DNA of 64,000 nucleotides from Ligula intestinalis (GCA_036362985.1 JAYGXS010000005.1:28547041-28611040); one strand, 5' to 3'; shown: positions 1 to 11,804, counted from the stretch's first letter. The notes: generated by a model from the letters alone, not told the origin. Numbers and translations are program-made.

Positions 1-1555
1 TACCATACGCAGCAACGTCATAAAAACGCCGAATATATCCCAAGCAGCCATCTGGCTACTGCATCACATTTCACATCCAAACTATCCTTCTAACTACACT
101 GCTCATTCTGAATGCATGCTCCCATCGTTAAGACATGACCATGAACTGGCCTGCGACATGAGTAGCCGTTCGCACAAATGAAATGAACGATGATTTCAAT
201 TTCCTTACTGTCCAACTAAGTCGTGATCGATTAAAAAAAGCTGTATTTGCCTGGTGCTTCGGGCTCATGCTTGAAGTCATTATCAGAGATAGCGTCAGAT
301 GCAGAAGCAAGACTAGCCGAAAATTGATTGGAGCTTCGGGCTTGGATGGGAATTCAATCCGCACATGTAACGCCGGTTTACATCTCCCTGTGCAGGCATG
401 TCCAGACTGACGTCACCGATGGTTTATTGGCTCTTCCAGCCTTATAATTGTTGCCTATTTTTTGTTGATGTTTTAAATAAGATATTTGATGTTTTGATCT
501 GACGCTAACAAACAGAGCCTTTTATAATCATATTCAGGTTCGCGTCATTGATTTTTATCCGTCTTTACCCCCTACGATTATATATTTTTTCTGTTACTGC
601 TGATATGCTCTGATCAGGGAGATGTGAATGAATGGAAAAGCTCAGAATACTCAGAAAACGTGCCGTCGATTGGCCAGTCCTATTTTCTGTTATGGCACTA
701 ACAAATCTAAAAACGGAGCGATAAAACAGCTTGATACCCCTACTTCGATTTCCTCTGTGACCATTTAACTATTAAAAAAATACTTTTTATGAATACGATA
801 ACATTTCAATGGTTTTTCTAGATGTTTTTTAGAAGGAGACAATTAGTTAACAGATGGTTGAACAAGCCGGCGTTTTGCATTAACTTTATTGTACAACCCA
901 ATTTTGAAAAGCATATGGAAGTGATTGCGGAATAGCTTCTTCGAAAATTCCTGTAGCAATTAAGAACAGCAGTCTTACGTTAGCTTCCTCCTTTTTGTGT
1001 CTACAGGCATCTCCCATATCGAGAAACTATCACGGCAAAAAGAAACAATTTGTGGACAATGACTGATTCCTATTCATTAACGCCGGAACAAAAGAAGCGT
1101 AATACTTTTTTATCCAAATATTTTGACATTTATTATTTTGCTCAAGATAGTACTACAGTACAGCGCATGAGTCGTGTAAAATGTCGAAGTTTGGGAAAAA
1201 CCGATCATCAATTGTAGGGTGGAAGTAACGCATGTACACTAACTTGCAAATAATTACGAACAGCCTCAGGCAACTTTGTATAAAAAGTACTAGTTGTTTG
1301 TAAAGAAAAATATTTTTTAATAACACTCGAGTTCCTCAAACGTGAGAAATAGCTACAAATTAGAACAAAAAATTTAAATATTTTCGTAATGTCAATGCAT
1401 AACCTTACTCCTTAATGCATACCAAAAATAAGTTTTCATAAGTCAAATATATAAACATATTGTCGTGATGCAATGATAATTATTTAAAGTTGACCTTCCA
1501 ATTCTGGCAAATTTTCAACGAGTTTCCGTGTTTTCCAGATTTGCTTCATTAACAT
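1..1555. other. No gene seen; AT-rich flank
   Basis: I see no protein family, RNA gene or clear repeat here. The only open frames are short (75-78 codons on opposite strands near 128-410) and have no recognisable motif. The stretch after about 430 is AT-rich with many stops in all frames, as expected for intron or intergenic DNA. Confidence 0.5.
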
Positions 1556-1556
1556 A

Positions 1557-1713
1557 GACTGGCGAGGCGCGAGTTCGAAACTCGGGCGCGGCGGCAATTT
1601 CAGCTGGTATACTAGAGTTGGCTACCCGTGGCTGATGAGGGCCAATAGCCTGAACTAGCTACATCACGGTGCCTTGTCTGAGCCGGAATACTCTTATGAC
1701 AAAAACATAAAAA
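1557..1713 (+). repeat. tRNA-derived SINE, 5'-truncated copy
   Basis: This copy matches the one at 1884-2074 over about 155 bp, from the GGCGAGGCGCGAGTTCGAAA stretch to a shared end near ATGACAAAAACATA. It keeps a perfect pol III B box (GTTCGAAAC, 1573-1581) but lacks the A-box head, so it is 5'-truncated. The two copies differ by scattered substitutions, so they are separate old insertions or an old tandem duplication. Confidence 0.7.
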
Positions 1714-1883
1714 AGATATGTTGCTGACAGTTGGCTAGTAACATCAATTATCAGAAGCTTTGCGGAACACAGTTGGTTGATCCGAATCGCAAAAGCATTA
1801 TCCCAGGATGAGCGCATCCTGAGGAATAGATCGGTGTACAAATAAATAATATACACTCCCGATCAACAACCGGCTAGATATCG

Positions 1884-2074
1884 ACCTCGATGGCTCAATG
1901 GTCAGGACGTCTGCTCCTGCCCGGCGAGGCGCGAGTTCGTAACTCGGGTGCGGCGGCAAGTTCAGCTGCTACACTAGAGTTGGCTACCTGTGGCTGATGA
2001 TGGCCAATACCCCGAAATAGCTATATCACGGTGTCTTGTCTGAGCCGGAATACTCTTATGACAAAAACATAGAT
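1884..2074 (+). repeat. tRNA-derived SINE, head-containing copy
   Basis: The head looks like a tRNA gene: an A box TGGCTCAATGG at 1891-1901 fits TRGYNNANNNG, and a B box GTTCGTAAC at 1935-1943 has one mismatch, at normal tRNA spacing. The body (about 110 bp) is shared with 1557-1713. A working tRNA is unlikely because the arms do not fold into a full cloverleaf. It would be transcribed by RNA polymerase III and mobilised by a LINE; the partner LINE is unknown. Confidence 0.7.
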
Positions 2075-4590
2075 TATGTTCGATGGTCATGTCAAAACCT
2101 TAAAAATAAGGTATTTATGAAAAGTGTGTACCGAAAAAATGAGCTTTGGATATAAGTTCTTATAAAGATGGCCATGTGGGCCATATTTCGAAGTTCCTCC
2201 AAACAGCAAAACACATTTTCGAGTCTACTATGGTTATTTCGTATTCTACTTAAAACTCTCTTTAATAGGTTAACCACTTCAATATCATTTTGAGTTGCTA
2301 TTTAGGTCACGCATATATGTGCATGCAACCTTAATCAAAGGTAACCTCAAAATGAAAATGAAGATTTTTGAAGAGTTTCTTTATTTGCCCGAAAGTAATT
2401 GATTCAATTTGCCTTGAAATTAAATAATTCACTCTTCTCTTATTATTGAAACGTTTTCCACCATAGTCGGTTACCTCCAGGTTATGTTCTAAGCTTCCGA
2501 ATACAAAAAAGGGCCACCAAATTTCTACTCAAATATTACAAGGATTATTTACCTTCCGCCTGTTCCATTTCTAGATTGCACATAAGCAGAAAACATCGTT
2601 TAGCGAAAAGTATATTTCTTCATGCTTTACATATAATAAGATCTAGTTTTATAGTTTGATCTCCACCTTTACGATAATAAATTACTAGTTTCGGTAAGGT
2701 TCTAAATCGATGATGCGTTAAAACAAATTCTGACTAAACCATTTTTCATTAATGCATTTTATGGAAATTCTTCCCAGGTTTGTAAAAATATATTTTTGAA
2801 ACTGAAATTGTTCTTTGTTTCTGAAAATAACTTTGATTCCGCAAAAATTGGCTTTACTAGCATTTGGGTAAACTAACACTAAATTTTTCGGTTCTGGAAG
2901 GGACATAATTTAAGCCTTTCTAACTTTTTAAGGGTGCTCTAATAACACAAGGCATATGGAGAAAAAATTTAGTTCTGGCGTGCATAATAGCATCGGAAAT
3001 GTTTTCGATATAAAGCTCCTCCCGATGTTACGAAAATTCATGCTCACTACTCCTCATTAACTTAACTTAAAGGGCAGTTTTTCTTAATAAAAGGCTTTTG
3101 CCGGATCAGTGGATAAAAAAGGTGACTAAATACATGCTCAACTAGCAAATCAAATTCCATCATGAACTTTTTGCAAATTCGCAGGCATACTGTACATATC
3201 CAACTGGATGAAGAGCATATAAATCGGAATTAATCCGCTTTCAGACGTTTTTAAGCTATTTACTGTGGCTCTGTCAGCTGCGAATCAACCTTTAACGTTT
3301 ATATTTTGTATCACTTTACAATGCTCAGGCCGTTCACTGCACTCTTTTTTCAGTGGCTGAATCCACTTACAACTATTTTATGACAGTGAACGATAGACAC
3401 ATTGTAGTGGTTTCGCAATTGGAGGAAATGTTTCAATACATGCGCTGTTCCGTATCACCAAATCAACTCCACGAATGGACCGAACACCTAGGAATATCAG
3501 GGAAGTATTTATTTGCATAAACTTCTGTAATGTTTGAGGGAATGGCACGTAAGTCGTTTAACTGTCGAAGTTTACGAAAGATTAATAATCGCTAACTAAC
3601 AGGCATCAGGTTTGGTTGTGGGAATGATTATCGTGCAGCCTAATCGCAAGTCCATTCAGTCACAGCAGTGTGCCGGCTTTTAAATAGCTTCTTTCCGACC
3701 ACCTACAAAATGTTGTTCGATAAACAAATGCCTACTGAATTATTATGCACTCAGTTCATTGATTTTGACTGCCCTTATTAATCCAAGTATACCTTTTCAG
3801 AAAACATGCAAGATTTATTCGTGCTTGTACTCGGTTGCTTGCAAAATACATCTCTAAATTTTACACTTAAACAAAGGTATCTTTCGATTTTAAAAAGGCT
3901 CCAAACTGCCGAATCATTATGAAACCTTTTATTGTTGCACTTAAATTCAAGGTTTCTTAGGCGCATGCTGTGTACATTCTGTCTAAGGAAAAGTACGTTT
4001 TCCCTATGGTTTGATAAGGAGGAGAAGGTCACATAATTCTCATAAAATTTTGCAAAATATGTGAATTATGCTGTATTCAATATGGGAGTGACCGAAAAAA
4101 ACACTGGGAATTATAATCTAAGCTGAACACTTTTATATCCATAGTTAATCAGTGCTTTTTTGCTCAAAATCACATTTTAAAATGTAGGTTATATTTTTGA
4201 TAGAGATCAGACACTGGACAGAAAGTCATGCAAAATGTCGAAATTTGCGATACATTGATAATCATTCGCAAAATGGCACTTATAAGTGTAAGAATTTTTT
4301 AAAACACGAATTAACAACCCTAGCGTAATTTTTAACTCATAATAGACATAAAAAAGTATCAAGATTTGTTAAGGATTATGAATATGTTTTATTACATTTT
4401 ACTTTCGCAGCTATGAAAATATTTATAAATGAGACCAATAAATTTAAAGTTAATGGTTTGGTGAACTGGTAGCCATAATAGTTTCGTTATGCCAAAAGGA
4501 TTTTTCTTTTATAGAATTTCTTTATATATTTTCCAGTATTGGTTCGCGGGCATCGGTCGTTACCATTTAACCACGAGGGCGCACGGTTTC
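2075..4590. other. AT-rich region without recognised genes
   Basis: About 2.5 kb of AT-rich sequence with stops in every frame. The open frames of 60-84 codons (for example 3778-4032 minus) contain no motif I recognise. It could be intron or intergenic DNA with very old repeats. Confidence 0.5.
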
Positions 4591-5328
4591 CACTGATTTA
4601 ATTCAGGATATAAGCCTAAATCGCAATTTTGAGGATAGAAACCGCATGGTTGGTGCAACGAAATGGCGCTCTGCTAAAAGGCCTAGAAGTCCTTGGAGCT
4701 CAATCGACACAAAGTACGAAGACTGAGATGGCATATCAGATATGGAACTTTCCACAGCATTTTCCGTCATGCAGAAGGATATGGTATGCCTCAAAACCAA
4801 ATTATCGGAACTGAAGTCACCTTGAATGTTCTAACGCATGGCTCGATGTCGGGGACAACTAAAAGCCGAGAGAAGGCAAATACGAACAAAACACAAGAGG
4901 TTTCTACACTCCATAAGCAAGCTAGCAGAACCAGTAGTGGAACTCGACCTAGTCGAAGATGGCAGATGGTGTCGCCACTAGACTAGCAGACCACGAAGAA
5001 GGGACTGAACATTTTGCTATCTCAAAGGGTGTCGTGCTTAACACAGTCCCGAAAACCAAGCAGGCGGTGTCTAAGATACCAGTAAGAACTAGTCTAGTTG
5101 CTTCTATCAAAAAGCCCAAGACGCTGCCGAATACCGCACAAAAAGGTGGCCTTGGCACAAAAGAGGAGCTGTCGGATCCTCCCAATTATCAAATGCCGGA
5201 GCTTAGGGATCTCAGAGCCCAAGTCGAGGATACCCACACGCCCGTTATTCAATCGCAGCCAGTGCATCGTCATGCAAGGTATGCCTAAATCTTCTTCGGA
5301 GACCCAAAAGAAATGAATTGACCATGAT

Positions 5329-5721
5329 ATGGATGTATTCCGCGGATACATTAAACTTCTCATACCTGAAAATGAAGAAATAGTGGTCCCCGTCCTAACA
5401 GCATTTAGGATGGGCCTGAAGAAGGGTTCATATACGGAATCGGGTCAACCCAAACCAATAAAATTTATACTTAAGCACGAAGAACAAGCAAAGCTACTGT
5501 TGCACAAAAAATCGCAACTACGGAACAAGTACCCAACGTTTTTTTAGCGGGAGTACTCGCCGGCCGAGGGAGAGAAGTGGAGGGCGCTGAAAACCGAACG
5601 CCACAGGAGATCCAATGTGGGCGAGAGGAACTTGCGAATAATGAACGGAGAAATTATCACCGCCCCGAGGTCATTCCTCTGGAGACAGCCAATAACGCTG
5701 AGTTTTACAGACAAAAAGTAG
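5329..5721 (+). pseudogene. LINE ORF1 C-terminal part (CR1-like)
   Basis: The frame encodes a nucleic-acid-binding ORF1 protein tail of the type that precedes EN-RT in flatworm CR1-like LINEs: a basic stretch with KHEEQAKLLLHKKSQLRNKY, then a segment with GERNLRIMNGEI and FLWRQPITLSF. An in-frame TAG at 5545-5547 interrupts it, probably from a CAG or CAA codon. The frame then stays open to TAG at 5719-5721. Upstream fragments (about 4600-5328) may be the rest of ORF1 but are too decayed to place. The EN-RT frame follows about 100 bp downstream. Confidence 0.55.
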
Positions 5722-5823
5722 ACCAAAACTCAGGCAATAAAGTAGCCAATTCACAGAGACCTTCCGGCTCCCTCGACCCACAAATCGCCGGTGAAGCCGC
5801 GCTTTCTTTATACAAACGCACAG

Positions 5824-7227
5824 AGTTTGCTTCAGAAGATTGACGAGCTCAAAGTTGGCATAGCTGAACTACAACCAGATGTCATATCCATTACAGAAAC
5901 CTGGCTACAGGCTGACTTAATGGATGCCAAAATTGTGCCCAGAGAGTACCAAGTTTTTTGTCGGGACTAGATACACAGGAGAAGAGGACGAATAACAGTG
6001 TTTATCCAGAATGGCATCATTGCGTCAGAACGCAAAATTGGTTCCTCTCATGATTTTGAAGTGCTATGGCTTAAACTGAAAACGCGTGGTGCACCCACTT
6101 TACATTTCATGACTGTCTATAGCCCGCCAAATCAATCTTCAGAGGGTAGCGAGACTTTGTTTGGACAAATGCGTGCTAGTGTCCCTCACCAACGGCTACT
6201 CTACAAGGTTGGCAAATCCGGGATAAGGGGCAATTTACCAAATTGGGTAGGAGATTTTCTCGTAGGCCGATCGCAGTCCATGTGCGTCGGAAACGCAAAA
6301 TCCTCTTCAGTGCCAGTTGCGACTGGAGGGCCTCAGGGCTCCGTTCTTGGGCCACTATTGGTCCTAATCTACGTCAACGACTGAAGGCATGGACTGGTCA
6401 GTAATGGAGTCTTGTTTGCAGATAATATTAAGATATTGCAACCCATCAGAAACATTTATGATGAACGAACTCTACAAGAAGGACTTGACCGCCTAGGTGA
6501 ATGGTCCAAAAAATGGTTTATGTGGTTTAACTTTGAGAAGTGTGTCACCTGGCGGCTCAAGACAAAGAAAGTGAGCGCGACGGATGATTCACACAATTAC
6601 GTACTCGATGGAAGGTGCCTGTCGAACATCAATGAACAAAAAGATATTGGTATGGCTATTGTGCTATTACTGAAGCCGTCTTTACAGTGTGCTTGGGCTG
6701 CCAAGACGGCGAACAGTGTTCTGTTTGCCATTAAGCGAACTTTCGTTGACATCGACAAAAAACTATTCGGCAAAATCTAGGGAAGATTTATTCGCTTTCA
6801 TCTGGAGTATGGCATTCAGGCGTGGCAACCATCGATGCACAAAGATAACCAGATACTAAAAAGAATTCAGCGAAGGACAATTAAAATTTTGAAGGGCCTT
6901 AATTCTTCATCTTACGAATGTAGACTAGAAGCACTAAACGTTTTCCCCTTTGAGTATAGACAAATCCGCAGCGACCTGATACAGACGTACAGCCTCGTGA
7001 GGAATCGGGAGTGTGCCCTGAAGTTTGATGACTTCTGCGCCTTTGCCACTTCAACTAACCTCCGTGGAAATTCCCTCAAACTACGGGGAACCCTATCCGA
7101 TGTAGAGGCCCGCAAGCAGTCGTTCTCACAACGAGTCATTGGTGCCTGGAACGGACTGCCCGATGAGTTTGTAAAGGCGAACTCCACAGATGCGTTTAAA
7201 CGGAAACTGGATGAACATCGACTCTAA
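5824..7227 (+). pseudogene. CR1-like LINE EN-RT with internal deletion
   Basis: A single frame runs from 5824 to 7227. It opens with an APE endonuclease start (ISITETWLQ near 5890) and continues to about 6170 (SSEGSETLFGQM). It then jumps directly into reverse transcriptase palm sequence (LPNWVGDFLVGRSQ, then GGPQGSVLGPLLVLIYVND). The rest of EN and the first RT motifs are missing, so the copy has a large in-frame internal deletion. The catalytic FADD is changed to FADN (FADNIKI, about 6417). In-frame stops occur at 5968, 6382 and 6778. The C-terminus keeps the CR1-type segment IGAWNGLPDEFV followed by DAFKRKLDEHRL. It is a dead copy in one unbroken reading frame. Confidence 0.85.
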
Positions 7228-8280
7228 ACTTACCATTCATATGTTCAGGGAAGCAGGAATAATTTACGCCCCGGAAATACCTATAGATTAAACTTATAAT
7301 TTGTAAATACTTCTCACTTTTTTACATTAACACATTTTATGTTGGATATATTATGTACACAAGAGACTTTTCTGACTGCTCACACACACACGTTAAAATG
7401 TGTACATGTCTATATGTTGCTCACTGTTTATAGTGAAATATTTTATTTTGGATAGTTCATGCATACTGTTTTTAATAGAATCTTCAAAGGCATTGCCTTC
7501 TACCCTAAATATACTGAACTATATAGTAACCGACAGGACATTAAATTCTGGAAAATTTTTCAAAATTTTAAAACTTCCTTCCATAAATTTAAATTATGTT
7601 CGACATCTTTGTGAAAACCTTCAAGATCAGATAGTTCTTACGGGCATTTGTTGAAAAAGAATTTTGAATATTAAATTTTATGAGGATGACCCTTTTGGCC
7701 ATATTTATAAACAACCAAAATCTTCACAATGCATTGTCGAGCAAAACGAAGGTTCATGACAGAATGCCGACACTTTTATGCCTGAGATCAATTAAAAACA
7801 CTGCAGCTAAGTTGTCTCTTTAAAAAATACTTAAATTATACACAGATCACGAATATATGCAGATAGTGACTTTTACCAGGGTAACACCAATGTGCAGTTT
7901 GAGAATTTTGGCCATTTATTCCAATTTCACGGAAGCTAAATGACGTATCTTTGGCTAGAAATGAAAGAAATTATTTCTTTCTCTAAAATGAGGCGTCGGT
8001 TACCATTTTAAGTAGCTGAGGCGAGTCGATAAAATTGGCCTCACGCGATTTGCAGCAACTTAAGACTGCATTTTTCGGTTCTGGAAGACAATTTTTTAAA
8101 CTTAGGTTTCCACCCTTACGTTCGCGACTGTCTTACTCGGATTCATTTTTCAGCTTCCGAGTCTTTGGCTGGGGCGCAGTTGGCTGTTTGAGGCAGGTTC
8201 AGCCGAAATGGCCATTCTGATTACAAAAATAAACGAATTTTTAGGGCACAGCTTGGTGTATTTACTCGGCGTTTCGGATT
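7228..8280. other. LINE 3' UTR then unassigned DNA
   Basis: The first few tens of bases after the stop at 7227 are probably the LINE 3' UTR. The rest is AT-rich and shows no family I recognise. The open frames at 7400-7654 and 8035-8220 have no motif and no splice context I can defend. Confidence 0.4.
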
Positions 8281-8283
8281 CAC

Positions 8284-8345
8284 ACGTGAAATCATCTTGT
8301 CTGCGAGGATGAGCTGGAATTAAAATCCGAAACGCAAGGCGACGA
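8284..8345 (+). repeat. PLE tail fragment with hammerhead-like remnant
   Basis: The stretch contains GGATGAGCTGG, then AATCCGAAACGCAAGG. This resembles the tail motif seen intact elsewhere (CTGANGA, hairpin, GAAAC, GTCAGG). The CTGATGA box is damaged here. It lies about 180 bp before the inverted pair at 8539-8650. Confidence 0.4.
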
Positions 8346-8464
8346 AAATGTTACCTTCACAAGATTTGGCCTCTGCCTATTGTTGTCGTAATTCTCAGCT
8401 AAAGCTGGTTGTACGATGTTTAAAACCAAAAATGAATTTTTTTTTACACAAAAGTGAGTAGCTT

Positions 8465-8650
8465 ATAGAGAAGAATATCCAAGTTCCAGGAAGCAGTTCA
8501 GAAGAAGAAGAAAAAGAAAAAGAAAAAGAAAAAGAAGAAGAAGAAGCAATAACTGGAACAAAAGGTTTATTGTGCTGACGTTTTGGATTCTCGAGGGGAT
8601 CCGAAACGTCAGAACAATAAACCTCTTGTTCGATTGATTGCTTCTTCTTC
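8465..8650. mobile_element. Inverted PLE-tail insertion bounded by 16-bp TSD
   Basis: A 186-bp insertion is flanked by a perfect 16-bp direct repeat, CAAAAGTGAGTAGCTT, at 8449-8464 and 8651-8666, which I read as a target-site duplication. Inside is an AAG/AAAAAG-rich tract (8497-8546) and two inverted arms of about 52 bp (8539-8590 and 8597-8650). Each arm carries the PLE-type tail end (AAACGTCAG, then AATAAACCT, then a GAAGAAG tract). No coding sequence is present. Confidence 0.7.
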
Positions 8651-8888
8651 CAAAAGTGAGTAGCTTGGAAACATTATATTCGACAACGTATACACATGCG
8701 AACAACGACTTTTCATACTCTTGCTTGGTGTCCACAACAATCAAAATGGGACATTCTCACCTGACTTTACTAGTGTGCTTTGTGCTACAGCACAGCGCAC
8801 ATTAAGAGAACATTCTTTTTTCAAAAGCCACTTTTACCTGCGTATATATTTAGCGAAACCTCTATGTACCTGTCTTGTCTGCATTTAG

Positions 8889-9030
8889 TCAATGAACCGG
8901 TGGATATGGAGCAGTTCAAACGTCTTTACGCGCGCAAACTGCAGTACGATGATGACCTACGTGAGCTACGTGACGCTTTCCGGGCCCTGGACAAAAAAAG
9001 ACGAGGCAGTATTGATGTGCAGGACTTGAA
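8889..9030 (+). CDS. EF-hand (calmodulin-like) gene, upstream exon
   Basis: The exon is preceded by a pyrimidine-rich acceptor (cttgtctgcatttag) and ends at a weak donor (AA|GTCTGT). It encodes VNEPVDMEQFKRLYARKLQY, then DDDLRELRDAFRALDKKRRG and SIDVQDL. The first residues complete the loop of EF-hand 2. Next come the interlobe linker and EF-hand 3, whose loop DKKRRGSIDVQD lacks the usual acidic residues at positions 3, 5 and 12, so it probably binds calcium poorly. The exon ends in phase 2 and joins in frame to 13249-13349. EF-hand proteins act as cytosolic calcium sensors or buffers. Upstream exons for EF-hand 1 and most of EF-hand 2 were not found and may lie in or before the window. The assignment to EF-hand is firm; the orthologue is not known. 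Confidence 0.8.
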
Positions 9031-9162
9031 GTCTGTTAATTGTTACTATCTGAGTGTTTGCATGAAGTTGCGCATGCAGTTAGAATTCACTTTTCACTTG
9101 TGGGTAATCGTGATCTTTTTCTCAATTTGTCTTGACTATGTGCCAGCGTGTCCCTCACTGAT

Positions 9163-9480
9163 CATGGTGCGCTAAAAGCTGTGGATTGGAATGGTGTCAG
9201 CTGGCAAGAAATAAGGACCGCGAAGTCAACTAAGTGTGTGTTGTGTGGAGTGGCTGACGGGTTAACCTTTACGGCTGCGATCTTCCAGGCCCCATTCTCT
9301 GGGAGATTAGAGAAGTCTTGTGAAGCCCAGTGTAGAAGGAAGAGCGTATTCTGTACAGACGGGAAGGAGAATGATGAGGACGAAGTCTTGACTGTCAGAG
9401 CGCCGTGTAGCCACAAGGAATGTTAGGTCCGGAGTGATGTCTGGGGGCAGAAATTCGATAGGCCGCCGCTTCTGCAGCCT
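9163..9480 (+). repeat. Composite dispersed repeat copy in intron
   Basis: The left part (GGTGCGCTAAAAGCTGTGG) matches a module also seen at about 38720 and 46373. The right part (GGCTGCGATCTTCCAGGCCC and following) matches copies at 11805-12010, 27297-27390 and, inverted, 23085-23140 and 29800-29850. No protein is encoded. It lies in the first visible intron of the EF-hand gene. Confidence 0.6.
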
Positions 9481-9849
9481 TGAAGGTCATTAATCAGACC
9501 GCGCGAGGCTACGCACCGGTGTGGGCGTTTTAGTAGGTTTTGCCAGACAGAGTGCTGGCCGTCAACTTGACTGCAGCCTTAGCGTGATGAGTCAGCAATC
9601 ACGGGTTCCCACAGTGGCGCTAGTGCCCACTACAGTCTTAAAGGAAAGGTTATAATGGCTCCTTCTGTAGGTGACCTTTATGCTACTTTCCCGCAGCTGG
9701 GATCCGGGTCAGATATGGTAGCGCGCATGGGGTCGGATTCTGCCGTGTTTTTCACCTGCACCCCATTTCGCTTTATGACGACTTGACACTGTCTTGACAC
9801 CGGGTATAAGTTGGTGAGGGGACAAAAGAGTATAGGTGACGTGTCGAAA

Positions 9850-10085
9850 GGAGTAATTGAGAAGAGGGCGACTCGATCGCTGGGACAGTACTTTTATTTG
9901 CCTGACTTTTCGACATCCGTTGCGGGTCCATCATCAGAGACCTTAGCAGAAAATGGTAGCAGACCCATTTCTGCTACCTCATTCTGCTAATGTCTCTGAT
10001 AATAAATCCGCGACGGATGTCGAAACATCAGGTGGATAAAAGTATTGTCCCAGCGACCGAGTCGTCTTCTTCTCAATTACTTCCT
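9850..10085. repeat. Long palindrome of two PLE tails
   Basis: Two arms of about 114 bp (9850-9963 and 9970-10085) are inverted copies separated by 6 bp. Each arm holds the tail with the hammerhead-like core: minus-strand CTGATGA at 9931-9937 with GAAA at 9908-9911, and plus-strand CTGATAA at 9996-10002 with GAAA at 10022-10025. The arms differ by substitutions, so this is not a recent cruciform artefact. It is intronic in the EF-hand gene. Confidence 0.8.
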
Positions 10086-10089
10086 GGTA

Positions 10090-11140
10090 TTCGCATGTCC
10101 GCTTGCAGCGTCAACTGAATAATTATCGACTACAGAAGACGCCCTGAGTCAGAAGTCAGTAAGACCAATAAGGAAGGACAGTAAACTGTAAGAAAGGGGA
10201 CTCAATAATGCCCTTTATAAACAAGCTGCTCACAGTATGCAAGCCAGTGGCTTTTTGTGTGTTCTGCCCATCTACGCAGGGCTGGGGGCTACTCCTGACC
10301 TGTCCTGCAACCAATCAGGAAATGGGTCATACTTATTGGGCGGCATTCACGGCAGATCGACCAAGAGCGTCCGAGCTATATTATTACCATGCACGGTTGC
10401 AAGGCTTCGCAGCTAAAATCAGGCTAAATCACGTAGGGCGCTGCAGCGAATAGACCATAAGTGCGGGGGCGGCGGCGCACACCTTGCAGTCAAGAAAATG
10501 CGTCAATGCTGGGGGTGATCTCCGGACCACGACAGATGCAGTTCAAGTATACTCTAACTCAAAACTACCTTAAGTGCAAGTCCCTGCGGCTTCATTCAGC
10601 TTGCTAAAGCATGCGGTGCAGAATCTAAATAGAAACATCCAACCTCAGAATGCAATAGTTGAACAAAAAAATATCTATAGGTATAAGCGCAAAATTTACC
10701 TTTTAAGCAATCAGTGTGTAGAGTAACTGACGTTACTTGCGAAAAAAAACTATAATTTTGAAATATAACTCTTATCGAAAGGAGTGCATCTTTGGGGTTA
10801 CAAAACAGATAGTCTAGTATCATCCAGTGTTTGCTTGTTCGTCCTTCAGGCCAAACCTCAAACAGCCAACTGGCTGAAAAATTATTACATGAGAAGTGTC
10901 ATTTTTCCAATTATCTGAGACAGCTTTTTCGTAAACATCAATTTGGTCATCCATTTTAGACACCGCTAGCCCCAGAATGCTGATTAACGGAACCGGGGGT
11001 ATATGTTTATTTTAGTTTTAAATTTACCGTTTGGCTTTTTAGTTTGATTCTAGTTTTAGTGTACCTTAGTTTTGTTGGTTTTGTTAAGTTTAGATTAGTT
11101 TAGTATAGTGTATGGTAATTGTATTGCGTAGTGCAAAGGC
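10090..11140. other. Intron sequence, nothing assigned
   Basis: This is EF-hand gene intron. Open frames at 10208-10453 and 10596-10823 show no motif. A G run at about 11205-11213 lies just beyond, within the PLE tail. Confidence 0.4.
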
Positions 11141-11149
11141 TGATAAAGT

Positions 11150-11776
11150 TAACCCTGATGTATACTTTCAATAAATTCTCATCAGGCCATTACATTTATA
11201 TTTGAGGGGGGGGGGTAAAGCGTAAAAGGTAAAATTGTAGGCCAATTACGTTCAACATTACACGCAAATTAGTCCGGGGGATAGAGTAGGGGGTGGGGTA
11301 GTAACAAGCAGCTAATTAAGCGGTAATTAGGGAGAAGGGGTTGGAAGAGGAGAGAAGAGACTTGGAGAAAATGCCAGTAGCTAGGTAGCCGTTGGCCATG
11401 CTAAGCTTGGGGCTTGCAGCAGGTTCTTCTGCGCGCACAAAATTGGCTTCCTCAACCGGATAGCAGTTGCTTCTGCTGTTGCCAGCAGTCGCTGGCCCAG
11501 TGACTTAGGGTAGCTTAGTGGGACCTTGTAGATCACCCTGAAGGCTTCGTTGGGGTCCACCTGATGTCCGGAATCCACCATGTGCGCTAGGATAGAGCTG
11601 TTGATGGTTCTGTTGGTATTGGAATCACCCTTCTTTAGCCATTGTGGGAGGTGTTCATTTATTCTTTTGGATAGGCGCCGACTCGTGCGACTAAAATAAC
11701 CTGCTCCGTAGGAGCAAGCAATGAGTAGATATACATGGAGGTGGTCTGAGTCGGTAAGTATACGTATGCTCGCCAA
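11150..11776 (-). pseudogene. PLE GIY-YIG endonuclease fragment with tail
   Basis: The minus strand encodes the C-terminal GIY-YIG nuclease of a Penelope-like element, ending in a stop at 11381-11383. Seen are RTSRRLSKRINEHLPQWL, then SILAHMVDSGHQVDP, YPKSLGQRLLATAEATAIRL and KNLLQAPSLAW. The YIG part reads YFS, and one cysteine of the preceding CSCG-type knuckle is lost. The reading frame slips just before the domain. The 3' tail (to about 11150) ends in TATAAATGTAATGGCCTGAT, also found after the PLE at 18.6-20.3 kb. The 5' end abuts GCGAGCATACGTATAC, an inverted piece of that same tail. RT is absent. PLEs are retroelements that combine an RT with this nuclease. Confidence 0.8.
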
Positions 11777-11804
11777 TTACTCTTCGGATTTCTGTGATGG
11801 GAAT

